This document shows, piece by piece, positions 18,959 to 27,975 of a DNA stretch of 64,000 nucleotides; within the stretch, counting starts at the first letter, position 1; each line of letters starts with the position of its first letter. The notes beneath the pieces were generated by a model, which was not told where the DNA came from, ran no database searches, and saw nothing but the letters and a program-made list of their open reading frames with translations. The stretch comes from Vibrio splendidus (GTDB lineage Bacteria > Pseudomonadota > Gammaproteobacteria > Enterobacterales > Vibrionaceae), in NCBI RefSeq assembly GCF_001557875.1, contig NZ_LNRF01000001.1, positions 1,674,001 to 1,738,000 on the forward strand, in the 5' to 3' direction. Both the position numbers and the translations under genes were made by a program.

Positions 18959-19882
18959 ATGAGAACGAATAAGGATATTCTTCCACTTCAAGGCTTGCTC
19001 AATGGTATTGGGCAAGTCTATTTCACGCAGTCAGCCACAACATCACTCCTACTTCTTCTCTCAATTTCAATTGAGTCACTTTGGCTTTCATTCATGACTT
19101 TGATTGGAGCAGCAAGTAGCCACTTACTGGCGTGCTATAGCCACAAGCCTAGTCAAGATATTGAAAACGGATTGTATGCCTTGAATGGTGCATTAGTTGC
19201 TCTATTTATTGGCAATATCTTTGGTGTAACACCTGTACTCACCTTACTGGCTATTGTTGGGGCTCTGCTTACGGTACCCATTGCGCATATTGTGTTTCAA
19301 TTCAAAACCTATCGTGGATACACGAGCGCTTTCATACTGGTTTCTTGGCTAATTTACTCACTTTACACAACGCTCAATTGGTCATCATTTAACGCTGAAC
19401 CTTCTGTGCCTTTCCCGCTTATCAACGTGAATATCGGCGACTGGATTAATTTAGATGAGTGGCTTCACATACCGAGTATTCTCGATCCGCTACTCAAAGG
19501 AATCAGCCAAGTCAGCTTTATCGAAAATGCGTTGTCAGGGATAGTTATCTTAGTCGCTATCGCACTAAACAATCTAAAGCATGCTCTGTGGGTCGTTGCT
19601 TCGGTTGTTATCAGCACTAATTTTAGCAATGCGATCGGCGTTTCTGACGCATTAGTTGAACAAGGCCTCTATGGTTATAATGCCGTGCTAGTGACCCTAG
19701 CATTACTTCTCTATAAAGGAGTTACTTGGCCATTGATTGTTTTAGGCATTGTTGCAAGCAGCCTGATTACACTTGGCTTTCATGAACTATCACTACTGCC
19801 TCTCACCGGCCCTTTCATTTTGAGTACTTGGGGAGTTGTCTATCTGTCTAGATTGATGAAACGCAGTCGCGTTAACAGTTAA
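18959..19882 (+). CDS. Urea transporter (UT/SLC14 family)
   Basis: A 307-residue membrane protein with about ten hydrophobic segments and an internal two-fold repeat. Diagnostic features are LNGIGQVYFTQSATTSLLLL near the N-terminus and the two pore-region motifs ENGLYALNGALVALFIGNIF and EQGLYGYNAVLVTLALLLYK. UT channels mediate facilitated diffusion of urea across the inner membrane. No urease genes lie in the window. Its stop shares four bases with the stop of the convergent batD-like gene, an unusually tight tail-to-tail overlap with no visible terminator. Confidence 0.88.
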   Translation: MRTNKDILPLQGLLNGIGQVYFTQSATTSLLLLLSISIESLWLSFMTLIGAASSHLLACYSHKPSQDIENGLYALNGALVALFIGNIFGVTPVLTLLAIVGALLTVPIAHIVFQFKTYRGYTSAFILVSWLIYSLYTTLNWSSFNAEPSVPFPLINVNIGDWINLDEWLHIPSILDPLLKGISQVSFIENALSGIVILVAIALNNLKHALWVVASVVISTNFSNAIGVSDALVEQGLYGYNAVLVTLALLLYKGVTWPLIVLGIVASSLITLGFHELSLLPLTGPFILSTWGVVYLSRLMKRSRVNS

Positions 19883-21162
19883 CGGTTTAATCCATCCGAT
19901 TTAGCATACAAGAGAAAGGCTACCAGCACTTTGAACAAGACTAATCGGGAAGATTCACTCTCTCGTAGTTTTTCATGCTCAGGGCTTTCCTTATATCTTT
20001 GCCATATCATCTCAAGACCTTCGACCGTTTCTACCCTGGGAACCAGCACTCTAGATTGAAAATGCTCCAGTAAAACCAGATAAATCGAACTCTCGAACAA
20101 AGGTATATCTTTCTTATAGATAGCTTGAGCTAAACAAAGCCATTTGCTTTTAGGCCTTGTTTTAAAGTGACGATACAACAGTGCTGTACTCAAGATCACA
20201 GCAACAACGATAACAGCGGACCCGCCCAATAGCACCTTGTACTGCTCCACAAAAGAAGCGAAGGTGTGCGACACTTGCCAACTTCGCTCAGGCAAGACAA
20301 GAATTCTTTGCTGTTGAAACTCTGAATCCCACCAAAAGATGCTAACCGCAGGAAGCGTAACCCGGCCAGCGTTGTTCACTATATAAGTCACCCTTTCTAA
20401 CCTTTGAGCCTGACGCACACCCCTTTGCTCATCATCTCGATACTGAGTTAACTCAGGATATACCAAAAATTGACTCGTTAAGGTATCTGGGAGTGTCGTG
20501 ATTTCCGGCAAAAGTGCGCTGATGGTGTCGTGTGCAGATAACGTAATTTCACGAGTAATCGCGTCGCCCACACTGAGCTGCTTTTCTAAACCCTCTGAGC
20601 TTTCATTTTGAGAGACAAGCCTCCACTTTTCTTTTAGGTTAGCTTCAGTACCTGTTAACCATTTCTGATTAGACATCATATTGGCAGAAAGCTTATGCGC
20701 ATTGAAAGACAAAGCCTTCGTCATCACCACCCCAACAACATTATTACTGCCCTGCTTTACGCCAATCTCAAGCGCGACAGGAGGGATTTGATACTCTCCA
20801 CTCTGTAATGGGTAAAGCACAATTTCCCAGAGTTGCTTGGAATAGACTTTCCCATCAATACGCTCTGTGGAGTTCACAGCAAAAGAACTCGTAGGCAACA
20901 CGACCGCATTATCAACCTCGACACGGTGCACCTTGGTGCCTTTGGTGAACCAGGTGTCTGTCATCACTTCAATATTGAGAGTGATCTGCTCATGCACGGC
21001 AATATCCGAACTGGCATGACTCAGCCAGGCATTCAATTTTACACTGCCTTGATCATAGAGCGAGGTTAGCTTTTGACTGTGAACATGAGACTGACTGAAA
21101 GCAAAATGACTCATTAAGCTAATAACCAAACACAAAAGCTGGAATAACCTACTTAACTTCAT
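19879..21162 (-). CDS. batD: BatD-like protein
   Basis: About 427 residues from the start MKLSRLFQLLCLVISLMSHF, which opens a signal peptide; the longer ORF start would bury it. The periplasmic part contains beta-sandwich repeats (NAWLSHASSDIAVHEQITLN; LWEIVLYPLQSGEYQIPPVA) typical of the oxygen-tolerance BatD family. A single membrane segment follows (VLLGGSAVIVVAVILSTALL), then a cytosolic tail of about 90 residues. It is the last gene of the MoxR/Bat operon and overlaps the preceding gene by 14 bp. Bat proteins are thought to form a membrane complex with the VWA proteins; the true function is unresolved. Confidence 0.82.
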   Translation of the reverse strand: MKLSRLFQLLCLVISLMSHFAFSQSHVHSQKLTSLYDQGSVKLNAWLSHASSDIAVHEQITLNIEVMTDTWFTKGTKVHRVEVDNAVVLPTSSFAVNSTERIDGKVYSKQLWEIVLYPLQSGEYQIPPVALEIGVKQGSNNVVGVVMTKALSFNAHKLSANMMSNQKWLTGTEANLKEKWRLVSQNESSEGLEKQLSVGDAITREITLSAHDTISALLPEITTLPDTLTSQFLVYPELTQYRDDEQRGVRQAQRLERVTYIVNNAGRVTLPAVSIFWWDSEFQQQRILVLPERSWQVSHTFASFVEQYKVLLGGSAVIVVAVILSTALLYRHFKTRPKSKWLCLAQAIYKKDIPLFESSIYLVLLEHFQSRVLVPRVETVEGLEMIWQRYKESPEHEKLRESESSRLVLFKVLVAFLLYAKSDGLNR

Positions 21163-22744
21163 CTTTCCACTCCGTTTGGTTAGCCACCCCTTGCTGATAC
21201 TGCAATGCAAACTTGGTTGAGATAAAGCTTGATAGGTCACTCTGAACTCGCTTCATCCATTTTTCGTTGGCGCCTGGATCACTCAAGATTTGTTCAGCGG
21301 ATAAGACTTCTTGAATCACTTGATCTTGTTCTACTTGCTGCTTTACGCCATCCGAGCGTTTCGGCTTATCTCCATTTTCTCGGCTCACCTGACGTTCATT
21401 GCTTTTCGATTGTTCTTTCGTAAAGCTATCAATATAAGCAATCACATCTTCAACAATCTTTAAGTTATGAAGTGCTTCTTGGTTATCAGGGTACTGCTCC
21501 AAGATCTCTCGATACAATGACCTTGCCGCAACAAACTCTTTTTGATTCACCAATGAAGCCGCCGCACCTAATTGACCCTGTAAGGTATCACTGCGCATGT
21601 AGAATTGTTGCGCTACTTCGTATTCGCCAGCTTGGTAATAGGCCGTTGCTTTCCAATACTCATTGGAAAACACTTGCGCCGCTTGTTGGTATTCTTGATC
21701 TTGATAATACAGAGCGCCCTGCTGATCTTTAGTCAGCCAAATATCGACCAACGAAAACTCTGCTGCGTATAAATTAGAGCTGTAAGTCGCGCTATAAAAC
21801 AGAGAAACCACAACGCACCACTGAACTAGCCAACCTTTTCTAAACCATAATAAATACGGCACCAGCACCACCCAAACCAAAGGGTAACTCGCATCAAACC
21901 AAGGCTCAGCTTGGTCTGCTGAAAGCTCAGCAAAAGACGTTATTTTCCCACTAAGGTTTTGTATATCTTGGTTATCTTGAGTAAAAACAACAAAATCACC
22001 ATGCACCGAATTAGCGAGTTTCGACAAACTCTCAATTTCCATAGGTAAAGGGGATGGAACGTCTTGATTGCCCACACCATAAATCAGCAGTTGGTAGCCT
22101 TTTTCCTTGAAATAACCTTGATACTCACGGTGAGCCAATTGGTTAACGGCATCGGTCACCAGCAATACCGTTGCATTGTCCGTTTCAGGTACCAGTTTGT
22201 TGATGATAGGAAGGGTATATTCCGCAAACTTACCCTCTCTTGGCATTACTCCCGGTTGAATAGCCTCTAATAAAGGCTTAAACACCGCAACGTCTTGCGT
22301 TAAAGGCATTGCTAAATGAGCAGTACCCGAGTAGACGACTAACGCTGTTTTCCCTTTGCCTTGCAGATCGATGAGCTCCGCTATTTTCTGTTTCGCTCTA
22401 AACAGACGACTTGGCGCAACATCCTTTTGCAACATTGACTCAGAGACATCAAGCACAATCACTAAAGGCGTTGTGTCTTCTGCAAAAGGCGAAGACTGAC
22501 GATACCAACTTGGCCCAGAAGCAATCACTATCACGGCCAAACAAATTACGCTGAGTAGAATGATCGGAAGGTGCTTCACTCGAGACGACTCACCAACACG
22601 CAAAGCATCCGACAAGTGCTTGGGCAAATGGGTTACCCACGAATCCTGCTTTTGACTTCGGCGCCAGTTCATGGTCAGCACCCCAGCAAGTGGCACGATT
22701 AATAGCAGCCATTCGGGGCGAATAAAATGAAAGTTTCCCATCAT
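21149..22744 (-). CDS. batB: BatB/BatC-type protein: VWA domain plus TPR region
   Basis: A 531-residue membrane protein. Two N-terminal membrane segments (about 9-25, 60-78) precede a von Willebrand A domain with MIDAS motif DVSESM (near residue 98) and later metal-site residues in YSGTAHLAMPLT. Another membrane segment follows near residues 290-330, then TPR-like repeats (AAQVFSNEYWKATAYYQAGE; AARSLYREILEQYPDNQEAL) and a charged coiled tail. This equals BatB fused to a BatC-type TPR part. It overlaps batA by four bases and batD by 14, indicating translational coupling. Partners of MoxR AAA+ ATPases, probably in metal-dependent assembly of envelope proteins. Confidence 0.88.
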   Translation of the reverse strand: MMGNFHFIRPEWLLLIVPLAGVLTMNWRRSQKQDSWVTHLPKHLSDALRVGESSRVKHLPIILLSVICLAVIVIASGPSWYRQSSPFAEDTTPLVIVLDVSESMLQKDVAPSRLFRAKQKIAELIDLQGKGKTALVVYSGTAHLAMPLTQDVAVFKPLLEAIQPGVMPREGKFAEYTLPIINKLVPETDNATVLLVTDAVNQLAHREYQGYFKEKGYQLLIYGVGNQDVPSPLPMEIESLSKLANSVHGDFVVFTQDNQDIQNLSGKITSFAELSADQAEPWFDASYPLVWVVLVPYLLWFRKGWLVQWCVVVSLFYSATYSSNLYAAEFSLVDIWLTKDQQGALYYQDQEYQQAAQVFSNEYWKATAYYQAGEYEVAQQFYMRSDTLQGQLGAAASLVNQKEFVAARSLYREILEQYPDNQEALHNLKIVEDVIAYIDSFTKEQSKSNERQVSRENGDKPKRSDGVKQQVEQDQVIQEVLSAEQILSDPGANEKWMKRVQSDLSSFISTKFALQYQQGVANQTEWKDEVK

Positions 22745-23862
22745 AAAGCCCTCGCTTTAAGAGTCTCTGGCTTGATACGAAATCGCAAAATGGATCGAAC
22801 TACCATAAACAGTAGATGATAGATGAAGGCGATAAGTAAAGGCACATAATGAAGACTTTGTTTCGGCTGATAACGATAACTTTCAAACACACTAGGTTCG
22901 AGTTCATTGATGGTGTCGTATACGTTATCTAGCTCAGTTGGTGACATCGCTAGAAAGCTCTGCCCCCCCGTTAACTTGGCAACAGCATCAATGACTTCCA
23001 TATCAATCGCTTGCTCACCTGAAGTGTTAGGGCTCCCCATTGCCACAAGATGAATTTTAATATTGTGTGCAGCAGCAACTTTCGCGGCATCAATCGGTGG
23101 CACTAAACTGTCTGTATCATTGCCATCAGTAAGCACTATAATCAAGTGCTCTCGGCTAGGATATTCGCGAGTAAGGTGTTCGTGCTCATGCTTTTCAGGA
23201 GCAAGGTTTTCAGAAGAAAGCTGATCAGGTTGAGCGCTATGTAAGTCGGATGACTGCTCCTGCTTGTCTTTGTGATTCTCGGAAAGAAATGTCTTAATAC
23301 CGAGTCCAATTGCATCACCCAAATGGGTACTTTGCCCAGCCATTGCAGGCTCGGTTTCATTCAGCAGCGCTAACCATGCCGCGTGATCAGCCGTAAATGG
23401 CGATTGTAAAAAAGCAGAATCACCAAATACGATGAGACCCAATCGATCGCCACTTCGCTTTTGACTGAACGTGTCCAACACCTCTTTTGAAGCCGCCAAA
23501 CGAGTCACTTGATTACCAGCACGATTCGAGAAATCGTCCGTCGCCATAGAGCCCGACAGATCCAGAACAATCATTACATCACGGCCAGCTAGCTCTCTAG
23601 TCTCTTCAGGTCCTAACCAAACAGGTTTCGCAGCTGCCAGTACGACTAAAAACCAACCTAAAATCAGTGAAGAACGCTGCCAAATACCCGCCTTGATCTG
23701 GTTTGAGCCTTTCTCAGTATTCAGACCTAAACTTGATGCAAATGCATCAAAGAAAGGCACTTTCAAGGCAATTTGTGGAGTTTGATGACTCGGCACAAAA
23801 CAGTAAATAAGAATCGGCAGAGGCAATAAGGCAAGAGCCCAAAGGTATTCAAACTCGATCAT
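22741..23862 (-). CDS. batA: BatA-like VWA-domain membrane protein
   Basis: A 373-residue protein. N-terminal membrane segments at about 5-22 and 66-84, a VWA domain with an intact MIDAS (VLDLSGSMATDDF, near residue 100, and later IVLTDGNDTD), and a C-terminal membrane segment (YVPLLIAFIYHLLFMVVRSI). The VWA domain carries an unusual hydrophilic insertion rich in His, Glu and Ser (about residues 198-240). It overlaps neighbours on both sides (14 bp and 4 bp). Together with BatB it should place two VWA domains at the membrane face as MoxR targets or adaptors. Confidence 0.9.
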   Translation of the reverse strand: MIEFEYLWALALLPLPILIYCFVPSHQTPQIALKVPFFDAFASSLGLNTEKGSNQIKAGIWQRSSLILGWFLVVLAAAKPVWLGPEETRELAGRDVMIVLDLSGSMATDDFSNRAGNQVTRLAASKEVLDTFSQKRSGDRLGLIVFGDSAFLQSPFTADHAAWLALLNETEPAMAGQSTHLGDAIGLGIKTFLSENHKDKQEQSSDLHSAQPDQLSSENLAPEKHEHEHLTREYPSREHLIIVLTDGNDTDSLVPPIDAAKVAAAHNIKIHLVAMGSPNTSGEQAIDMEVIDAVAKLTGGQSFLAMSPTELDNVYDTINELEPSVFESYRYQPKQSLHYVPLLIAFIYHLLFMVVRSILRFRIKPETLKARAL

Positions 23863-24373
23863 CAGCTCCCCTCACATGGCCTTTTACCCACGCAATAGCA
23901 CTTAAACGAATCTGACTTAATTCACTTTCGGTCCAGTTATAATCTGATGTGTGCTTGTAGATATCTTGCTGCCATTGCAACAAGAGTTTTCGGTCAAAAA
24001 TGGGGGTCGGAGAAGAAACAGTGAGGAACTCACTCCACTCATTGCCGCTGAGCATCGCAACCTTACTTCCAGGAAACGAGCAACAAGCCACCTGTTTCAA
24101 CACGCTGTTTATCCTACGCAACTCTTGTTGTAAGCGCTGACTATCAATGGCGCCTTGCTCACTTCTGCTGATCGCTTTTATTGCCACACGACGATATTTG
24201 TTCGCTTTATAGGTATGCAAAAGATGGAACGACTTCCAGCCCACCCACACCATAATTAGAATAAAAATGACTTTCCAACCAATTGTTGTTGGCAACCAAC
24301 TGACATCAATATCAGAAGCGGGATCGATAAAACCTTTGAGTAAAACTCGATTATCGGACACGGTAGCCCCCAC
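23849..24373 (-). CDS. DUF4381 membrane protein of MoxR/Bat cluster
   Basis: A 174-residue protein with one membrane segment (residues about 32-49, GWKVIFILIMVWVGWKSFHL) and a cytosolic helical domain with the family pattern (RRINSVLKQVACCSFPGSKV; LSGNEWSEFL). DUF4381 proteins are almost always encoded between DUF58 and VWA genes in MoxR clusters. It overlaps the upstream DUF58 gene by 23 bp and batA by 14 bp. Function unknown; probably a structural member of the membrane complex. Confidence 0.82.
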   Translation of the reverse strand: MGATVSDNRVLLKGFIDPASDIDVSWLPTTIGWKVIFILIMVWVGWKSFHLLHTYKANKYRRVAIKAISRSEQGAIDSQRLQQELRRINSVLKQVACCSFPGSKVAMLSGNEWSEFLTVSSPTPIFDRKLLLQWQQDIYKHTSDYNWTESELSQIRLSAIAWVKGHVRGADDRV

Positions 24374-25295
24374 TCATTTTTTGAATAAAGTCAGTGATGT
24401 GGTTTCCAGACGTGTCTAATCTAACCACATCAACCCCACCAGCACTCAATAACTGATGGATATCTTGGTAGATCTGCTGAGTGACTTGGTTGTATCGATG
24501 AAGTTTCTCGTTCAATGAAGTATCAGCCAATAACTGCCACTCACCATCACTGATACGAATCGGTTGAGAAAATTGAAGCTCAAGTTCCATGGGGTCATTC
24601 ACTGCAATCCCCATCAAATCATTGTGTTGCTTTAGCCATTTGATTCGTTGGATATCTTGTTCTGTCGCGTCATTGAAGTCGCTAATCATCACGATCAAAC
24701 AACCCTTTAATTTCTGCTGCGTTAACTTAGTCAAAGCGTCTGATAACCCAGAACCTGCAACCTCTTTAGTTTTCTGTTCTTTACGAGACAAACCTTGATT
24801 CGCAACCGCCAGAGACTGAAGAATTCGTGCAACATGTGCAGAATGACGTTGTGGTTTGTGCCAGTACAGCTGCTCATTTGAAAAGATTAACGCTCCAATG
24901 CGATCACTGTCTTTTAATACTTTCCAAGCACAGCAAGCTGCAACTTGAGCTGCTGCCACAGATTTCATGGTATCAACCGATGAAAAGAACATGCTACTGC
25001 GTTGATCGACGAGCAACACCACGGGCAGATCTTTTTCTTCACTTTGAACCCTGACATGAGGTTCAAGCATTCTCTGTGTGACATTCCAGTCAATACTACG
25101 AATATCATCGCCCATTTGATAGTGACGAAACTCTTCAAAATTAAGCCCTCGACCACGGTAGCGAGATAAATGGTTACCCGCTTGTCGAGAACGGCTTTTA
25201 GCTATAGGTGGCAACGAGAAACCTGTCGACTTCAATTTTGTCGCCATCAGAGATTCAAACGAGCTAACAACCCTTACGTCATCAGATACATTCAT
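24351..25295 (-). CDS. DUF58-domain protein
   Basis: A 314-residue cytosolic protein. The DUF58 signature is present (YRGRGLNFEEFRHYQMGDDI, then RSIDWNVTQR, about residues 45-73), followed by a VWA-like fold with a partial MIDAS (LLVDQRSSMFF). DUF58 proteins accompany MoxR ATPases almost universally and may link the ATPase to the membrane VWA proteins. It starts 11 bp after the moxR stop and runs into the DUF4381 gene. No membrane segments are predicted, unlike longer DUF58 members. Confidence 0.88.
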   Translation of the reverse strand: MNVSDDVRVVSSFESLMATKLKSTGFSLPPIAKSRSRQAGNHLSRYRGRGLNFEEFRHYQMGDDIRSIDWNVTQRMLEPHVRVQSEEKDLPVVLLVDQRSSMFFSSVDTMKSVAAAQVAACCAWKVLKDSDRIGALIFSNEQLYWHKPQRHSAHVARILQSLAVANQGLSRKEQKTKEVAGSGLSDALTKLTQQKLKGCLIVMISDFNDATEQDIQRIKWLKQHNDLMGIAVNDPMELELQFSQPIRISDGEWQLLADTSLNEKLHRYNQVTQQIYQDIHQLLSAGGVDVVRLDTSGNHITDFIQKMSGGYRVR

Positions 25296-25306
25296 AACAA
25301 CGTTCC

Positions 25307-26335
25307 CTAAGAGAGAGGCACATTGAGCAATAGCTCATCAACAATCTGTTCTGCGGTCACCGAGTCCGACAATGCATCAAAACTTGGAGTAATACGGTGA
25401 CCCAATACCGAGCCCACGACCGTTCTCACGTCATCTGGAGTCACATAATCACGCCCCGCTAACCAAGCATGAGCACGGCTGCATTTGTCTAGTGCGATCG
25501 ATGCGCGAGGACTTACGCCAACATCAATCCACTTGTCTAAATTTGAATCCGGGTACAAGTGTGGGAAGCGCGTTGCCATCACAAGATCCACAATATATTG
25601 CTTAATGGGCTGCGAGGTATGGATACGCTTTACCGCCTCCTTACCAGCTGCAATGTGCTCAACACCGCCTTCAAATGCCGCAGCTAGCAATTCATTTTGT
25701 TCTTGTTGTAGCGTTCCTGAATCCATACTCTTATTCACTTCCTCATCCATTGCTGCGAGTTCTTCCTGACGCACCAAATCAATAATCAACATTTCCGAGT
25801 CTCGCTCTGGATAGCCAACATTCACTTTCATCATGAAGCGATCCATCTGCGCCTCTGGTAGCGGGTATGTGCCCTCTTGTTCAACGGGATTTTGCGTTGC
25901 TATCACTAAAAAGGGTTCTGGCAGTGGCATGGTTTCACCCGCAACCGTCACTGTACCTTCAGCCATCGCTTCTAAAAGAGCGGCCTGAACTTTGGCTGGT
26001 GCTCTGTTAATTTCATCAGCCAGCACCATAGAACTGAAAATAGGCCCAGGTTGGAACGTCAGCTTCGACTGCTCTTGATGATAAATCTGAGTACCAGTTA
26101 CATCAGAAGGAAGCAGATCGGGAGTGAATTGCACACGGCTAAAAGCCATATTCAATTGTTCCGCCAATATTTTTGCAGCACGAGTTTTTGCCGTGCCAGG
26201 AAGCCCTTCCAATAAAATATGCCCACCCGACAGCAACGCAATCATCATTGATTGTGTGACATGAGCTTGACCGATAATGGATTGGTTCGTCTGTTCAATT
26301 AACTGACAAATGGCTGCACGAGTATCTGTAGACAT
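25307..26335 (-). CDS. MoxR-family AAA+ ATPase
   Basis: A 342-residue AAA+ protein of the MoxR class. Walker A is GLPGTAKTRAA (about residues 40-50), Walker B is VLADEINRAP, and sensor 1 with the pore region reads ATQNPVEQEGTYPLPEAQMD. The C-terminal lid domain contains GVSPRASIALDKCSRAHAWL, typical of the family. MoxR ATPases act as chaperones that insert metals or assemble complexes with VWA partners. Here it leads the MoxR-DUF58-DUF4381-BatA-BatB-BatD run and follows a TPR gene by 63 bp, so it is likely part of the longer operon that starts with the sulfatase maturase. Confidence 0.94.
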   Translation of the reverse strand: MSTDTRAAICQLIEQTNQSIIGQAHVTQSMMIALLSGGHILLEGLPGTAKTRAAKILAEQLNMAFSRVQFTPDLLPSDVTGTQIYHQEQSKLTFQPGPIFSSMVLADEINRAPAKVQAALLEAMAEGTVTVAGETMPLPEPFLVIATQNPVEQEGTYPLPEAQMDRFMMKVNVGYPERDSEMLIIDLVRQEELAAMDEEVNKSMDSGTLQQEQNELLAAAFEGGVEHIAAGKEAVKRIHTSQPIKQYIVDLVMATRFPHLYPDSNLDKWIDVGVSPRASIALDKCSRAHAWLAGRDYVTPDDVRTVVGSVLGHRITPSFDALSDSVTAEQIVDELLLNVPLS

Positions 26336-26398
26336 AACGTTACCTTGTAAGGCTACCTAAATAAGCTGTAGTACCTGAATAGGTATATCAGCGTTGAT

Positions 26399-27430
26399 TT
26401 AATTTGGCTGGTAGAGTTTTTTTAGTTTTGATACAACATCTTGAGGTGCGACAGATTCAAGTTCAGCAAGGCACTGGTTCGCATCTTGTCCTGCAACTAA
26501 TAAGGTGTCGCACAAAGCGTATAGATAGGCTGGTTGCTCATGATCTTGATAGATAGCCCGATAGACAGTAATCGCAGCCTCAGCATCATGTTCTCGCGCT
26601 AAAGTCGCGTAAGTGTATCCATAAGAACCGTTCATCGATTCAAGTTCATATGCATTTCTCAGGCGACGTAGCGCCTTCACTCTTTCTCCTATTCGCAAGT
26701 AAGACAGGCCAAGGCTATAATGCAATGCCGCCGATTCAGGAAACTCTATCAACGTTTGCTTTAAAATAGACTGAGCGTGTTCATCGTCATCAATGCCTTT
26801 TAAATACTCTGCGTAAGCAATGGCAACCCTAGGCTCTTGATGATTTTCATATCGATCTAAGTAGATCAGCTCGGCCTGTTGAAATTTGCTTTGTAAGGTG
26901 TAGACCCAAGCTCGCTCTAAATCACCATCAAGATCGTTGGAGAGTAAGGTTAGGTGCCTATCGATTGCCGGAGCCAAGCGGTCGAGATACTCACCGGATA
27001 ACTTCGGCCAAAGAACAATCAAAGTTCGGACAGCCTGAGCTTCAACATCGCGGTCAACATCATCTAGCATTGGGGAGACAACATCCCACTTTGCTTTACC
27101 CTGCCACTGTTCTGCGGCTTGTATTGCTGCCAAACGCATTTGTGGATGTTCAGAACGCGACGCTCTAGCGACCGCAATGATCGAGTTTGGGCCATAATAC
27201 ATCCCCAAATTCACGGTCGCTGCAGCACGTTGGTCTATGGGTAGAGCTTCATTTTGAGAGTACTCAGCTAGAAGCTGTTCACGTTGTTCCGCAACAGTTA
27301 CACCTTTGCTAACACTTACATTACCTAAAGGTTGAACACTATTCGCCAGAGTGACACAAGAATAAAAGCTAAGTAGCATTCCAACAATAATGCGCAGTGC
27401 TGCAGAGCAATTAACTAACCGATGTTTCAT
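26399..27430 (-). CDS. Exported HEAT/TPR-repeat protein
   Basis: A 343-residue protein with an N-terminal export signal (LRIIVGMLLSFYSCVTLANS). Residues about 60-130 look like HEAT repeats (ASRSEHPQMRLAAIQAAEQW; DRDVEAQAVRTLIVL), and residues 180-330 contain TPR units (AALHYSLGLSYLRIGERVKA). It is a repeat scaffold of the periplasm, so a protein-binding role is probable. It overlaps the preceding small gene by four bases and precedes moxR. I know of no named family; the tie to the sulfatase maturase upstream is positional. Confidence 0.75.
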   Translation of the reverse strand: MKHRLVNCSAALRIIVGMLLSFYSCVTLANSVQPLGNVSVSKGVTVAEQREQLLAEYSQNEALPIDQRAAATVNLGMYYGPNSIIAVARASRSEHPQMRLAAIQAAEQWQGKAKWDVVSPMLDDVDRDVEAQAVRTLIVLWPKLSGEYLDRLAPAIDRHLTLLSNDLDGDLERAWVYTLQSKFQQAELIYLDRYENHQEPRVAIAYAEYLKGIDDDEHAQSILKQTLIEFPESAALHYSLGLSYLRIGERVKALRRLRNAYELESMNGSYGYTYATLAREHDAEAAITVYRAIYQDHEQPAYLYALCDTLLVAGQDANQCLAELESVAPQDVVSKLKKLYQPN

Positions 27431-27963
27431 ATTGGATGGCGCTCGATATACAGTTGTTGAGATAACTCTTCAGCCCGCACCATTTGCGCATGTATAAAGT
27501 AAATCTCTTCTGTTTTTGCAAAGCTATGGAGTACTAGCCACTCATTCAAAGCATCGAGTGTTTGTGCATGATCGACCTTTTCTTGCTTTCCGCTTAAATA
27601 ACCCAATGTTTTTAAAGCTAAAACCAACTCATCATAGTTAATCGGAGGCATCATCAAAGTGATAAATTGCGGCTCATTAGTCATTAAAAGTACGTCGTAA
27701 TTCGCTTTAGCTATCTCGTAGTTTGTGCGCTTTAGTTCGTACTTTTCACCACATTGAGGGTTACTAGGGCGCTTCTGACAAAGATTAAAGAGCGAAGCAA
27801 ATTCGGTATATCGTTCGCTTTTAGTTTGGAAAGCCATATCAATCACCACTTTTACCGATGCTTGATTAAATAGAGTGTCTGTCGGTGATACCGCTTTGGT
27901 TTGAGCGATAACCGTTTGGCTAATTAGTGCAACAACAAGCAACACAACAGTTTTTAGTTTCAT
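27427..27963 (-). CDS. Exported hypothetical protein, 178 aa
   Basis: An N-terminal signal peptide (MKLKTVVLLVVALISQTVIA) with a likely cleavage site after AQT-like residues near position 21. The mature part is helical and has two cysteines (NLCQKRPSNPQCGEKYELKR, near residues 62-76) that could form a periplasmic disulfide. No recognised domain. It sits 12 bp downstream of the sulfatase maturase and overlaps the HEAT/TPR gene by four bases, so it belongs to the same operon. Function unknown. Confidence 0.65.
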   Translation of the reverse strand: MKLKTVVLLVVALISQTVIAQTKAVSPTDTLFNQASVKVVIDMAFQTKSERYTEFASLFNLCQKRPSNPQCGEKYELKRTNYEIAKANYDVLLMTNEPQFITLMMPPINYDELVLALKTLGYLSGKQEKVDHAQTLDALNEWLVLHSFAKTEEIYFIHAQMVRAEELSQQLYIERHPI

Positions 27964-27975
27964 CAGATAACGCCT

